Below are positions 44,179 through 53,129 of a DNA stretch of 64,000 bases, piece after piece; position 1 is the stretch's first letter; each line of letters begins with the position of its first letter. The stretch comes from Arachnia propionica (GTDB taxonomy: Bacteria > Actinomycetota > Actinomycetes > Propionibacteriales > Propionibacteriaceae): NCBI RefSeq assembly GCF_003859805.1, contig NZ_RQZG01000012.1, positions 45,290-109,289 on the forward strand. The letters run 5' to 3'. Under the pieces are notes generated by a model. It did not search any database and was not told where the DNA came from. It saw only the letters and a list, made by a program, of their open reading frames with translations. The translations under genes were made by a program, and so were the position numbers.

Positions 44179-45045
44179 TCAGCCCTTCAGCTCCTGCTCG
44201 ATCCGTTCCCGCATCCGCACGTGGATGGCGTCGGCATCCTCCTCCCAGCCGAAGACACACACCGAGACGGGGCCGTCGTAGGAGATCTCCCGCAGGTAGC
44301 CGAACACCTCGTCCCACGGCACCTCCCCGTTGCCGATCTCGTTGTGCTGGTGGATGCGGGCGTCCACGCCGGGCGGGTTGATGATGTAACGGTTCCCGAC
44401 GTTCGCCAGGTGGTTCCACACATCCGCGATGTGGACGTGGCGCAGCCGTGGCCCGGCGTACTCCATCATCGCCCGCGGATCGCCACGGCCCTGGGAGAGG
44501 TGGAACATGTGGGGCAGGCAGAACTCGTAGTTCAGCCACGGCTTGTTGACCCCGCGCACGATCTGCACGGCCCGCTCATTCGTCTCGACGAAGTCGTACG
44601 GGTGGGCCTCGATCGTGCACTCGATGCCACGCTTCTCGAAGTCGGGGATCAACTCCTCGATGGAGCGGTAGAACTGGTGCTCCGACTTCAGCGGCTCGTT
44701 CGGGTCTCCCGAGAACTCGGTGGCGATGAGCGGCACCTCCAGCTCCTCCGCGATCTCCAGGAGGCGACGGAAGTTGCGGACCTGCGCCTGCCGCTCCTGC
44801 TCGTCGGGGGAGGACCAGTTGAACACGGGGTTGAACGTCCAGATCTTCACCCCCGACTCGCTCATGGCCTTCTTGACCTTCGCGATCTCGACGTCGTCGA
44901 CCTTCGGGTAGTGGTGCCACTCGTGGAAGTCGGCGCGCGGTGACAGCTCGATGTACTCGTAGCCCAGGTCCGCGGCCTTGAAGCACTCCTCGGCGACGCT
45001 GAGGTGCGGGTGGTACATCGACGGGTCCAGCAGGATCTTGACCAT
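44179..45045 (-). CDS. Sugar phosphate isomerase/epimerase family protein (cyclitol cluster)
   Basis: A 288-aa TIM barrel. N-terminus KILLDPSMYHPHLSVAEECFKAADLGYEYIELSP; metal ligands in ECTIEAHPYDF, HVHIADVW and an HQHNEIGNGEVPW loop near the C-terminus, a pattern often seen in IolE/IolH- or IolI-like proteins. It is the third gene of a minus-strand unit behind the IolE-like and IolG-like genes, 12 bases from the latter. GAGGAGAAGAG precedes the ATG. An isomerase of an inosose or derived keto acid is inferred. Confidence 0.8.
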   Translation of the reverse strand: MVKILLDPSMYHPHLSVAEECFKAADLGYEYIELSPRADFHEWHHYPKVDDVEIAKVKKAMSESGVKIWTFNPVFNWSSPDEQERQAQVRNFRRLLEIAEELEVPLIATEFSGDPNEPLKSEHQFYRSIEELIPDFEKRGIECTIEAHPYDFVETNERAVQIVRGVNKPWLNYEFCLPHMFHLSQGRGDPRAMMEYAGPRLRHVHIADVWNHLANVGNRYIINPPGVDARIHQHNEIGNGEVPWDEVFGYLREISYDGPVSVCVFGWEEDADAIHVRMRERIEQELKG

Positions 45046-45057
45046 GTTCTCTTCTCC

Positions 45058-46062
45058 TCAGGCGTAGAACTCGGGTTTCGGCAACATCTCGACGTCCACC
45101 CAGCCGTCGACCTCCAGGGCCTGCACCCCCGCGTCGCACACGGCGGCGGCCGCGTAGCCGTCCCAGCTGGACGAGCCGGTGTGCCGGTCCTTCGCGACGG
45201 CGGTGATCCATTCCTGCACCTCGCGCACGAAGGCGGTGCCGAAGCGCTGGTTGTGGTCCATGGTCAACCGGTTGCGCCGCCCCTGCAGGTCGGCGCGCTG
45301 CACCAGTTCCTGGTCGCCGAGCCGCACCGCACCGGTCTCACCCACCAGTTCGCACTGGATGTCGTAGCCGTACTGGCAGTTGACGAACACCTCGTCGTCG
45401 ACCCGCACCCCGGAGGTCGTCTCCAGGATGAGGATCAGCGGGTCCTGCAGGTGCGGGAACCGGTGGCTGGTGCGTTTCGGTTTGTCGACGCGGACCCGGG
45501 TGAACTCCTCACCCAGCAGCCACCGCATGGTGTCGATCTCGTGGATCGCGGTGTCGTTGATGGCCATGTCCCAGGTGTACGACTCCGGCACGGTGGGGTT
45601 GCGGTGGGCGTTGTGCACCATGAGCGCCTCGCCGATCTCGCCGGCGTCGTAGAGGGCCTTCATCTCCTGGTAGGAGGGGTCGAAGCGGCGCATGAAACCG
45701 ACGGTGACCAGGCGCTTCCCGGCGTGCTGCTCGGCGGCCATGATGCGTTGACAGGCGTCGGCGGTCGGCGCGAGGGGTTTCTCGCAGAACACGTACTTGC
45801 CCGCCTCGATCGCGGCGATGACGTCCGCCTCGTGGGCGGGGCCGTGGCTGCAGATCATCACCGCGTCCACGTCGGGCGAGGCGATGAGCTCGGCCGAGCT
45901 GCCGAAGGCCTGCCCGTCGATCATCCCCGCCACCTTGACCGCGTTGTCGGCGTTGAGGTCCGCGACGGCGACGACCCTCCCGCCCGCGATGACCGAGTGG
46001 ATGCGGTGGATGTGGGCCTGCCCCATGCCGCCGGGGCCGATCATTCCGATGCGCAGTGTCAT
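45058..46062 (-). CDS. iolG: Inositol 2-dehydrogenase-like Gfo/Idh/MocA oxidoreductase
   Basis: A 334-aa enzyme that fits IolG in length and motifs: [19 protein letters not shown] cofactor loop, [10 protein letters not shown] with the catalytic Lys, and [17 protein letters not shown] with the His/Asp pair used to oxidise myo-inositol to 2-keto-myo-inositol. It lies 9 bases from the IolE-like gene and 12 from an isomerase-like gene. It is the strongest iolG candidate of the five oxidoreductases in the window, although substrate specificity in this family cannot be fixed by motif. Confidence 0.65.
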   Translation of the reverse strand: MTLRIGMIGPGGMGQAHIHRIHSVIAGGRVVAVADLNADNAVKVAGMIDGQAFGSSAELIASPDVDAVMICSHGPAHEADVIAAIEAGKYVFCEKPLAPTADACQRIMAAEQHAGKRLVTVGFMRRFDPSYQEMKALYDAGEIGEALMVHNAHRNPTVPESYTWDMAINDTAIHEIDTMRWLLGEEFTRVRVDKPKRTSHRFPHLQDPLILILETTSGVRVDDEVFVNCQYGYDIQCELVGETGAVRLGDQELVQRADLQGRRNRLTMDHNQRFGTAFVREVQEWITAVAKDRHTGSSSWDGYAAAAVCDAGVQALEVDGWVDVEMLPKPEFYA

Positions 46063-46071
46063 GTCACAACC

Positions 46072-47001
46072 TCACTTCACACCCAGGCCGATGGAGGCCA
46101 GGTACTCGCGGACCTTGATGGCGTTGGGCAGCGGGTAGGAGGGGTCGCAGCCGTACATGTCCTGCTCGCAGATGACGTAGAGCTCCTTGTCGAGGTCGGC
46201 CAGCGCCTCCACCAGGGACGGCATGTCGGGCTCCCCCTCCGGCGGTGGCACGGAGCATCCCGCCTTGACGGCCTTGACGAAGGGCCAGTCCTCGTCGTGG
46301 GCCTGCTTGACGATCTTCGGGTCCATCGCCTTGATGTGGACGTAGGAGATGCGCTCCGGGTAGTCCTTGATGAGCTCGATGTTGTCGGCCATGCCGTAGA
46401 CGATGTGCCCGGTGTCGAGGCAGAAACCGACGTACTCGGGGTCGGTGGCCTGGAAGATCCGGTCGATGTCCTGGCGGGTCTCGATGTGGGAGTCGCCGTG
46501 GGGGTGGAGGACCAGTTTCAGCCCGTAGTCCTCCTTCATCATCCGGCCCAGCCGGTTGGCATTGGTGATGTAGAGCTCCCAGGCCTCGCCGTCGAGATGG
46601 CGGACATCGGTGAACTCGCCGGTGTGTTCGTCGCGGAACATCGGTGGCAGGTGGACGACGTACTCGGCGCCGACGGCGGCGTGGGTCTCACCGACCCGGC
46701 GGAACAGCGCCTCGGTGTCGGCCCAGGCCTCTGCCTGGTGCAGGATGCCCCAGGCGGTTCCGGCGACGACCCGGAAGCCGCGGGCCCCCATCTCCTCGGC
46801 CAGTCGCCTCGGGTCGGTGGGGAAGTAGCCGAACGGGCCGGTCTCCATCACGGAGAACCCGGCCTCGGCCATCTGGTCGAGGGCCTGCTCCCACGGGATC
46901 TGCAGCGGGTCCTCGGGGAACCACACACCCCACTGGTCGGGGCACACGCCGAGGGTGAGCTTGTGGTAGCGGGGGTCGGGGTTGCGGGACTTGTCCATCA
47001 T
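46072..47001 (-). CDS. IolE-like TIM barrel (probable inosose dehydratase)
   Basis: A 309-aa member of the isomerase/epimerase superfamily. The N-terminal LTLGVCPDQWGVWFPEDP and ETGPFGYFPTD correspond to the CPDSWGVWF and GPYGYLPTD blocks of IolE, the dehydratase that converts 2-keto-myo-inositol to a diketone. Metal ligands: LVLHPHGDSHIE, FCLDTGHIVYG, YVHIKAMDP and VICEQDMYGC. GGAAGG precedes the ATG pair at the start. It is first of the minus-strand unit, with the IolG-like gene next. A closely related isomerase with another substrate remains possible. Confidence 0.65.
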   Translation of the reverse strand: MMDKSRNPDPRYHKLTLGVCPDQWGVWFPEDPLQIPWEQALDQMAEAGFSVMETGPFGYFPTDPRRLAEEMGARGFRVVAGTAWGILHQAEAWADTEALFRRVGETHAAVGAEYVVHLPPMFRDEHTGEFTDVRHLDGEAWELYITNANRLGRMMKEDYGLKLVLHPHGDSHIETRQDIDRIFQATDPEYVGFCLDTGHIVYGMADNIELIKDYPERISYVHIKAMDPKIVKQAHDEDWPFVKAVKAGCSVPPPEGEPDMPSLVEALADLDKELYVICEQDMYGCDPSYPLPNAIKVREYLASIGLGVK

Positions 47002-47037
47002 TGGCCTTCCGGGTGATGCGCGTCTTCGGGCAGCTTC

Positions 47038-47066
47038 AGCGTAGGCAGCCCAAAATGTTCTGTCAA
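47038..47066 (-). promoter_or_regulatory. Promoter and IolR-like site of the iolE-like/iolG unit
   Basis: On the minus strand, TTGACA (47061-47066) and TACGCT (47038-47043) are 17 bases apart. The decamer TGACAGAACA (47056-47065), nine of ten positions of the recalled IolR consensus, overlaps the -35 box, a good position for repression. Confidence 0.55.
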
Positions 47067-47154
47067 TTGATCTACACGATGTGGACGCGCGGGTCCGTGG
47101 CGTCGTGGACGTGCTGTGAAACCCGGATCACGGGAGGTTGCGTGGTGCTGCTAA

Positions 47155-47164
47155 TGTGCGGACA
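47155..47164 (-). promoter_or_regulatory. IolR-like motif upstream of the plus-strand oxidoreductase
   Basis: The minus strand reads TGTCCGCACA, eight of ten consensus positions, 38 bases before the GTG start of the divergent oxidoreductase. It differs by one base from the site at 10568. Confidence 0.4.
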
Positions 47165-47201
47165 AACAGCGCCGGAGTGGGTGCACAGAGTGGAGGTCGA
47201 C

Positions 47202-48392
47202 GTGGAACACAAGGTCATCGGGGTCGGGGTCATCAGCCTGGGCTGGATGGGACGGCTGCACACCCGCAGCTATCGTGCCCTGAGGGAACGGTTCCAGGAT
47301 CTCGGGGTCGAGGTGCGGCTCGTCGCGGCCGCCGACGCCCAGGAGAGCGTGTGCACCGAGGCCGTCCGGTCCCTCGGCTTCGAGCGGTCGTACCGCGACT
47401 ACCACGAGCTGCTGGCCGATCCCGAGGTCGACGTGGTGAGCATCTGCTCCCCGAACTTCCTGCACCACGAGATGGCGATGGCGGCGATCGCAGCGGGCAA
47501 GCCGTTCTGGATCGAGAAGCCGATGGGGGTGAGTGCCGCCGAGTCCAAGGAGATCGCCGAGGCCGCGGACCGGGCGGGACTGGTGACCGCCGTCGGGTTC
47601 AACTACCGGCACACCCCGGCCATCCAGCGGGCCCGGCAGCTCATCCGCGACGGCAGGCTCGGGCGGATCACCAATGTGCGATGCTGGCTGATCGCCGACT
47701 ACGCGAGCTCCCCGACGGGGCCGCTCACCTGGCGGCACAGCATCGCCAAGTGCGGACACGGGGTGCTGGGTGACCTGCTCAGCCACGGCGCGGACCTGAT
47801 GCAGTACCTGGTGGGGCGGATCGACGCGGTGACGGCGACGACGGCGCAGTTCATCACGGAGCGTCCGATCCCCACCAAGATCGGGGTGGGGCACTCCGGC
47901 TGGGAGGTCTCCGACGAGATGGGGCCGGTGGAGAACGAGGACCTCGTGGCGGTGCTGGCGAAGCTGGAGGGCGGGGCCTTCGCCACGCTCGAGGCCAGCC
48001 GGATCGCGGTGGGGCCGCGCGCCGAGTACGTCATCGAGGTCTACGGCACCAACGGGTCGCTGCGCTGGAACTTCGAACACCTCAACGACCTCCAGGTCTG
48101 CATCGGTGGTGACCAGGAGTTCCAGGGCTACACCCGCGTGATGGCGGGTCCGGAGTTCCCCCACTTCACCACGTTCCAGCCCGGTGCGGGCACGTCGATG
48201 GGCTTCGACGACATGAAGGCCGTCGAGGCGTCGCTGTTCATCCGCTCGGTGGTCACGGGCCAGCAGCTGGCCCCGTCGGCCTCCGACTGCTGGGCGGCGG
48301 CGGAGATCGACGAGGCGGCGGTCCGTTCGGCGGCCGATGGCCAGTGGCACCGGGTTCCCGAGGTCACCGGAAGGACCACCTGGGCCGACTGA
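47202..48392 (+). CDS. Gfo/Idh/MocA-family oxidoreductase (cyclitol cluster)
   Basis: A 396-aa dehydrogenase divergent from the iolE-like/iolG unit. The GTG at 47202 is chosen because GGAGG stands five bases before it. The Rossmann loop reads GVGVISLGWMGRLHTRSY, an unusual variant in which the first Gly of GxGxxG is Ile-Ser-Leu-Gly; FWIEKPMGV holds the EKP lysine; GHGVLGDLLSHGADLMQYLVG contains the conserved acid/His. It resembles the oxidoreductase at 37534-38706 in length. A second step of cyclitol oxidation (for example of a scyllo- or chiro-isomer) is plausible. Confidence 0.85.
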   Translation: MEHKVIGVGVISLGWMGRLHTRSYRALRERFQDLGVEVRLVAAADAQESVCTEAVRSLGFERSYRDYHELLADPEVDVVSICSPNFLHHEMAMAAIAAGKPFWIEKPMGVSAAESKEIAEAADRAGLVTAVGFNYRHTPAIQRARQLIRDGRLGRITNVRCWLIADYASSPTGPLTWRHSIAKCGHGVLGDLLSHGADLMQYLVGRIDAVTATTAQFITERPIPTKIGVGHSGWEVSDEMGPVENEDLVAVLAKLEGGAFATLEASRIAVGPRAEYVIEVYGTNGSLRWNFEHLNDLQVCIGGDQEFQGYTRVMAGPEFPHFTTFQPGAGTSMGFDDMKAVEASLFIRSVVTGQQLAPSASDCWAAAEIDEAAVRSAADGQWHRVPEVTGRTTWAD

Positions 48393-48735
48393 ACAGGCTG
48401 CCCGCCTCTGGTGGGTCAACCCCTCGTGGCGCACTGGAAGCGGGAGCCCTGGCGGCCAGCCACACGGCAACCGGAACCGCAGTGCAGATGAGTCCCGCCA
48501 AGGAACCGATGGTCGGCCATGGGAGTGCGGGGTGCCCCGGCAGATTTCTCTCGTCAGCCACTGCTCCGAGCCAGATGGCGCCGGCACCCAAGCTGGTGGT
48601 GACCACTGATGACAGGATCAGTCCTCTGCCCGTCCAACGGTGGATTCTGCCTCTGTGCATGTCTCCCCGATTCTCATTCAGTTGCAGGAATTCCTGACGT
48701 GCCCCAGGTACCTCCCCCGTTTCCTCCAAGGTCAA
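48364..48735 (-). CDS. Small two-pass membrane protein (tentative)
   Basis: A 123-aa open frame with two convincing hydrophobic segments, about residues 39-60 (ILSSVVTTSLGAGAIWLGAV) and 75-95 (TIGSLAGLICTAVPVAVWLA), after a charged N-terminus. It starts with TTG at 48735, or possibly at the ATG of MHRGRIHR (about 48660), which has GGGGAG upstream. Its last 29 bases overlap the convergent oxidoreductase gene. No homologue is recognised. Codon bias is weaker than in the neighbours, so it may be an old, decaying gene. Confidence 0.4.
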   Translation of the reverse strand: MTLEETGEVPGARQEFLQLNENRGDMHRGRIHRWTGRGLILSSVVTTSLGAGAIWLGAVADERNLPGHPALPWPTIGSLAGLICTAVPVAVWLAARAPASSAPRGVDPPEAGSLFSRPRWSFR

Positions 48736-48998
48736 CGGTTCCGGGAGGCGTGTTCAGGCAAGCGCCAAAATGGCTCTGGCCAGGTACTTCACTGTTCCCT
48801 GCGACGATCCGCCCTCGCAGTGCATCCGCCAAGCCGCGACGAGGACATCACGAGGTGCCGACATCGTCCTTCGGGACGCAGCAGGCCAGTGGTGGAGCAT
48901 GGTTCGTCTCATCACGAATCGCCGAGAAAGGTGGTCGGGTGCCACAAGACGACATCGGGGGATGGTGCTTGGCCACTCCTGCGCAGGAGGTGGTGCGG
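48736..48998. other. Gap without a convincing gene
   Basis: A minus-strand open frame (48754-49002) ends in KYLARAILALA, which looks like the C-terminus of a helical protein, but it has no good start and overlaps the mycosin gene's end. I see no hairpin or repeat. Confidence 0.3.
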
Positions 48999-50201
48999 TC
49001 ACGGTTCAGCACGCCGCGATCCCCGGCGACCGGTGACCAGCCGCGCCACCAGCAGGATCCCCGTGCTGACCACCGCGCCCGCCGCGACCACCAGACCCAG
49101 GACCCGCATCCGGGCGGGCATCAGGTCGGGCGCGACGGCCGGTGGGGTGACCACCTCGGCAGGTGACGGTTCGACGACGGGGAAGCGTGGGTTCTGCGGC
49201 CCCACCATGCCACCGTCGTTGATGAGGGCCAACGCCGCGTGGGGCGCGACCAGGCCCCAACCCAGCACGTCGTCCCGCGCGCCACGGTTCGTCCGCAACG
49301 CCGTCGCGAGGATCCGGTACTCCCAGTCCGCCGGGGACTCCCCAGGATGGGCCGCCGCGACCAGGGCCGCCACCCCGCCCACGTACCCCGTCGCGAACGA
49401 CGACGCCGGTTGAGCGCCTGCCAGCACACAGTCACCCCACTCCAGGAACGTGGTGAGCACCTCTGCCCCCGGTGCCGCGACCTCCACGTGTGGGCCGTGG
49501 ACCACCGCATCCGACGGGACACCGTCGAGGGAGGTCGCGGTCACCGACAACACCTCCGGGTAGGCCGCCGGGTACCGGGGGCCCGTGCGGTCCCGGCCCC
49601 GCTCCACGTTTCCCGCAGGGGCCACCACCAGCGCGCCCAACCCGGTGGCGTGGGTGACGGCCTCGTGCAGCTCGGGTGAGTCGACGGTGGCCGCCAACGG
49701 CACCACGACCACCTGCGCCCCCTGCTCGGCCGCCCACCGGATGCCCTGCGCGGTCAGTTCCGGTGTCGGCTCCGGCACGTCGCTGTTGCGGTCGCCGGTG
49801 TAGACCCGCACCGGCAGGATCGTCGCCTCCGGGGCCACGCCCACCAGCCCCGATCCGTCGACGGCCCGTGCCGCGATCTGCCCCGCGACGGCGGTGCCGT
49901 GCCCCTGCACGTCCACCCGGGCGTCGCCCTCCCCGGTCAGGTCGAGGCCCGGCAGCACCGCCTCGCCCAGGTGCGGGTTGTCGGCCGCCACCCCGGAGTC
50001 CACGACGGCGACCGTCACCGCCCCGCGCGTGAGCTGCCACGCCCGCTCCATCCCGAGCACGCCCAGCGCGGCCGGTGGCCCCGCCACCCAGGAGGTCGTC
50101 CCCACCTGGCAGTCCTGGGGTTCCTCCGCGAACGCCGGGAACGGACAGGAGGTCGTCAGCACGGCAGCCGCCGTCCCGAGCAGCGCCGCGACCCGACGCA
50201 T
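48999..50201 (-). CDS. mycP: Mycosin, type VII secretion-associated S8 serine protease
   Basis: A 400-aa membrane-anchored subtilisin. The start at 50201 overlaps the eccB stop by one base. A signal peptide (about residues 1-25, cut near AFA) is followed by the N-terminal extension and the catalytic triad D68 (VAVVDSG), H101 (VQGHGTAVAG) and S268 (ASSFATGYV); N198 in APAGN forms the oxyanion hole. The usual GTSxAxP after the Ser is ASSFATG, with Gly for the conserved Pro. A transmembrane segment near residues 362-384 and an Arg-rich tail anchor it. In ESX systems the mycosin stabilises the membrane complex and can process substrates. The triad is complete. Confidence 0.9.
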   Translation of the reverse strand: MRRVAALLGTAAAVLTTSCPFPAFAEEPQDCQVGTTSWVAGPPAALGVLGMERAWQLTRGAVTVAVVDSGVAADNPHLGEAVLPGLDLTGEGDARVDVQGHGTAVAGQIAARAVDGSGLVGVAPEATILPVRVYTGDRNSDVPEPTPELTAQGIRWAAEQGAQVVVVPLAATVDSPELHEAVTHATGLGALVVAPAGNVERGRDRTGPRYPAAYPEVLSVTATSLDGVPSDAVVHGPHVEVAAPGAEVLTTFLEWGDCVLAGAQPASSFATGYVGGVAALVAAAHPGESPADWEYRILATALRTNRGARDDVLGWGLVAPHAALALINDGGMVGPQNPRFPVVEPSPAEVVTPPAVAPDLMPARMRVLGLVVAAGAVVSTGILLVARLVTGRRGSRRAEP

Positions 50202-51565
50202 CACCGCACCCCCACCGTCGCCCACGCCCCCTCCGGGTCGAGGGTGGTGCCCGGCGGGATCAGCCCGGTCCACTCCGCCGGGAGATCGACGATGCGTGCC
50301 TGCTCGTAGCCCAGCCGTGACAACGACTCCTCGGGGGAGTTCCCCAGCCCGTGCACCAGGCCCAGATCGGAGACCAGCATCACCTGCCCCAACTCGCCAC
50401 CAGCATTCGCCCGCACCAGCGCCCCGGACCCGCCGAGCACGGAACTGGATGCCCTGTCGGAGCTCAGTTTCTCCTCGACGGTGCCGTTGCCGGGCAGGGC
50501 GGCGGCCAGGGCGTTGCGTTCCATCGATCCCAGCAGGGTCAGCGGTTCACCGGCCGCGTCACGGCTGAGGCTGGCGCAGGGGATGGCATCCGGCGGCACG
50601 ACGTCGTGGATCTGGGTGGGCCAGTCCGCCGGGGCCAGGCCCGCATGCTCCACCTCCAGGCCGGCCATGTCACTGACCGAGGCGGTCAGTGGTGCCGACG
50701 ACGGGTACAGTTTCGCCGCGACCTGGCTCAACGGGGCCGCCCGTCCCGCCCCGGTGATGACGTAGCGACGACTCGCGGCACCGTCGCCGACCTCGACGAC
50801 GCTGCCCACCACGGCCTCGGACAGCGCCGGTGGCATGTCAGCGGCGGGCTGCCCCGCATCCGGGACGCTCAGGGGCTGCAGCACCGAGCCGGGTGGGAAC
50901 AGGGCCAGCCAGCTGGCCGGCACCGTGACCGGCGGGGTGGTCTCCAGCCCCAGTGCCAGCAGCACCGCCGTCCGGTGCTCCTGCGGGATGAGGTGCCTGA
51001 CCCCGTCGGTGACCAGGTGCAGCTGGTCCTCGGTGCTCACCACCGCCGCGTCGCGTCTGACGTGCCCGGTGGGAAGATCCGCCACCCAGGTGTGGGTGCC
51101 GGAGGTCAGGGGGCAGGACAACCACAGGTCGGAGCGCAGGTCCTTCGCCGACGGGACGTCGTCGGGCACCCCGGTCAACCCGATGGGGGCACCGCGGGTG
51201 ATGCCGTCGATGGTGTCGGCGGAGACCTCACTGGTCTGGTACCGGCCACGCTCCGCCAGCAGCTTCGCCGAGGTGATGTTGGTCACGGGGTGGAGCACCG
51301 CGTCGATGCTGTAGTAGCGCGCCCCGGAGCCCTTGACGACGATGAGGGTGGAGTTGTGCCAGTCGCGGGGCAGCTTCGGTGACAGCCAGCCGAGGATCAC
51401 CGCGACCAGCAGCATCACCGCCACCAGGGCGACACCCACCATCATCGGGGCGAAGGCCGAGCGGGGCTCCACCTCCTTGCCCTCGGGGACCCCCGAGGCG
51501 AAGGCGGTCACGAGGCGTTGCCGGTTGTACTTCTGGGCCTCCAGGATCTCCTTGTGGGAGGGCAT
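50201..51565 (-). CDS. eccB: Type VII secretion protein EccB
   Basis: A 454-aa bitopic protein: short cytoplasmic N-terminus (MPSHKEILEAQKYNRQRLVTAF, the EccB hallmark with QxxNRxRxxxAF), one membrane segment at about residues 41-60, then a large extracytoplasmic domain of repeats around a pair of Cys (LWLSCPL and IPCASL) that may form a disulfide. The open frame extends a further 1.5 kb upstream, but this is antisense to eccD and not coding. The ATG overlaps the eccD stop by one base. EccB forms part of the ESX membrane complex. Length (about 450-500 in mycobacteria) is normal. Confidence 0.92.
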   Translation of the reverse strand: MPSHKEILEAQKYNRQRLVTAFASGVPEGKEVEPRSAFAPMMVGVALVAVMLLVAVILGWLSPKLPRDWHNSTLIVVKGSGARYYSIDAVLHPVTNITSAKLLAERGRYQTSEVSADTIDGITRGAPIGLTGVPDDVPSAKDLRSDLWLSCPLTSGTHTWVADLPTGHVRRDAAVVSTEDQLHLVTDGVRHLIPQEHRTAVLLALGLETTPPVTVPASWLALFPPGSVLQPLSVPDAGQPAADMPPALSEAVVGSVVEVGDGAASRRYVITGAGRAAPLSQVAAKLYPSSAPLTASVSDMAGLEVEHAGLAPADWPTQIHDVVPPDAIPCASLSRDAAGEPLTLLGSMERNALAAALPGNGTVEEKLSSDRASSSVLGGSGALVRANAGGELGQVMLVSDLGLVHGLGNSPEESLSRLGYEQARIVDLPAEWTGLIPPGTTLDPEGAWATVGVR

Positions 51566-52878
51566 CAGAGGATCCCCCACACCAGTGCGGCCAGGGGAAG
51601 CAGCGCCAGCAGCGCCACCACGCCCACCGCGTCGACGACGCGGGCCCATGCGGGGCGGTGGGCGGGGGAGACCACGTTGACGGCCAGCACCAGCCCCGCC
51701 GTGACGAGCAGCGCGCCCAGCAGCCACGGCAACGCGGCGGGCAGGACGAGGTTCGTCGCGATCGCGGCGACGAGGGTGAGCACCATGCCGGTCAGCACCC
51801 CGATCAGCACCTCCACTGACGACCGCAGCGCCCGGGTGGCCAACATCAGCGCCACCCCGGCGGTGGCGAGCAGCGCGATCCCTCCGGCCGAGGTGCTGAG
51901 CAGTGGTGCCATGATCAGCAGACCGACGCTGCTCCCGGCCTTCAACGAGATGACCAGGGTCCTGGCCAGGGCGACGGCGCGACCGACGGTGGCGCCGTCG
52001 ATGCGGGACCGGTCGTCGCGGGTGCCGAGGGAGACCGGCAGACGTGCGATGGCGACCCACGGTGCGCTGAGCGAGATCACGACCAGCAGCGCCACGACCA
52101 GGGCGCCTGCGGATTCCGGTGGGGTGTGGCCGAGCTGGATCAGGCCACCCGCAAGCAGGAGGGAGAGTCCCGTGGTGAGCGGTGCGGCCAGGGAGGCCTT
52201 GAGTTCGGCGGGGAGGGTCAGCAGGGCCGTCGCGCCGAGGGCGAGACCTGCTCCTGCGGCCATCAGGGGGAGGGCGAACCAGGGACCGGAGGCCCACGCG
52301 AAGGCGCTGCAGCCGAGCAGGACGGGGACGGTGTGGCCGAGCGCCAGGGCGCCGGAACGGTTGGGGATGCGGGCGATGACGGCGGTGGCCAGGGTGGTGA
52401 GCCCCGCTCCTGCGATCCCGATGGTCGCGGTGAGGGTGACGTCGCGGCTGCCCGTCGCCAGCAGCACGGCCGCCAGCAGCACCAGGCACGCGGCGCAGTG
52501 GGCGGACAGCTGCACCGAGTCCTGCTCGCTCCACGGGGTGGAACGGTCGGCTACGGCGATGCCGACGGCCTCGACCAGGTCGTCGTAGCGCTGGTCGTCG
52601 GGGCTCTCGCCGGTGACGTCCAGCATCAGCAGCGCGCCGGCCCTGATGCCCTGCTCGGGCAGGGAACGTGCCTGGGAGAGGACCCGCCCCGAGGCGGTGC
52701 GCAGTGTGAAGCCCCGGGTGGCGGAGGTCGGGTCGAGGGAGCTGACCGCTCGCACCATGCCGGGCAGCAGCTCCGCGACGGCGATGTCCGGGGGCACACT
52801 GAGGTCCACCTGTTCCCCGTGGGCGGTCACGGTGATGGGCAGCAGCTGTGGCAGATCGGTGGATCTGGTGGACGACAT
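51565..52878 (-). CDS. eccD: Type VII secretion protein EccD (first copy)
   Basis: A 437-aa protein with an N-terminal ubiquitin-like domain (residues about 1-95, ITVTAHGEQVDLSVPPDIAVAELLPGMV) and about eleven membrane segments from residue 128 on. This is the standard EccD layout, forming the central channel of the ESX complex. The start follows GAGGAG. It is first in the coupled unit eccD-eccB-mycP. The other EccD-like gene (55074-56414) lies 2 kb away. Confidence 0.85.
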   Translation of the reverse strand: MSSTRSTDLPQLLPITVTAHGEQVDLSVPPDIAVAELLPGMVRAVSSLDPTSATRGFTLRTASGRVLSQARSLPEQGIRAGALLMLDVTGESPDDQRYDDLVEAVGIAVADRSTPWSEQDSVQLSAHCAACLVLLAAVLLATGSRDVTLTATIGIAGAGLTTLATAVIARIPNRSGALALGHTVPVLLGCSAFAWASGPWFALPLMAAGAGLALGATALLTLPAELKASLAAPLTTGLSLLLAGGLIQLGHTPPESAGALVVALLVVISLSAPWVAIARLPVSLGTRDDRSRIDGATVGRAVALARTLVISLKAGSSVGLLIMAPLLSTSAGGIALLATAGVALMLATRALRSSVEVLIGVLTGMVLTLVAAIATNLVLPAALPWLLGALLVTAGLVLAVNVVSPAHRPAWARVVDAVGVVALLALLPLAALVWGIL

Positions 52879-53129
52879 GGCTCCTCCTCGGGCTCCAGTG
52901 TGGCGGGTGAGGAGGCGGGGTTGCCACCCGGTTGGCCCGAAGGAATCGACACCGATCCACCGTCGCCGCGTCGTGCCTTGTCAGGGCGAGATGTGTGAGG
53001 TGTGTCGATTCCTGGGGCAGAAATCTCCCGGACAGGACTTTCGCGATGACCCCTTTTGGCCGTAAGTTCATGGCTGTCACCGCTCCAGGCCACCCCGGCG
53101 TGGACGGATCTTCGACGGAGAGGACAGCC

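Noticed and set aside
40476..48392. Complete myo-inositol operon
   Set aside because: iolB, iolC, iolD and iolR are not in the window; only iolG-, iolE- and iolA-like genes and a transporter are seen.
48640..49413. 257-codon plus-strand frame before the mycosin end
   Set aside because: Its second half is antisense to mycP and its composition is Arg/Ser/Thr-rich noise.
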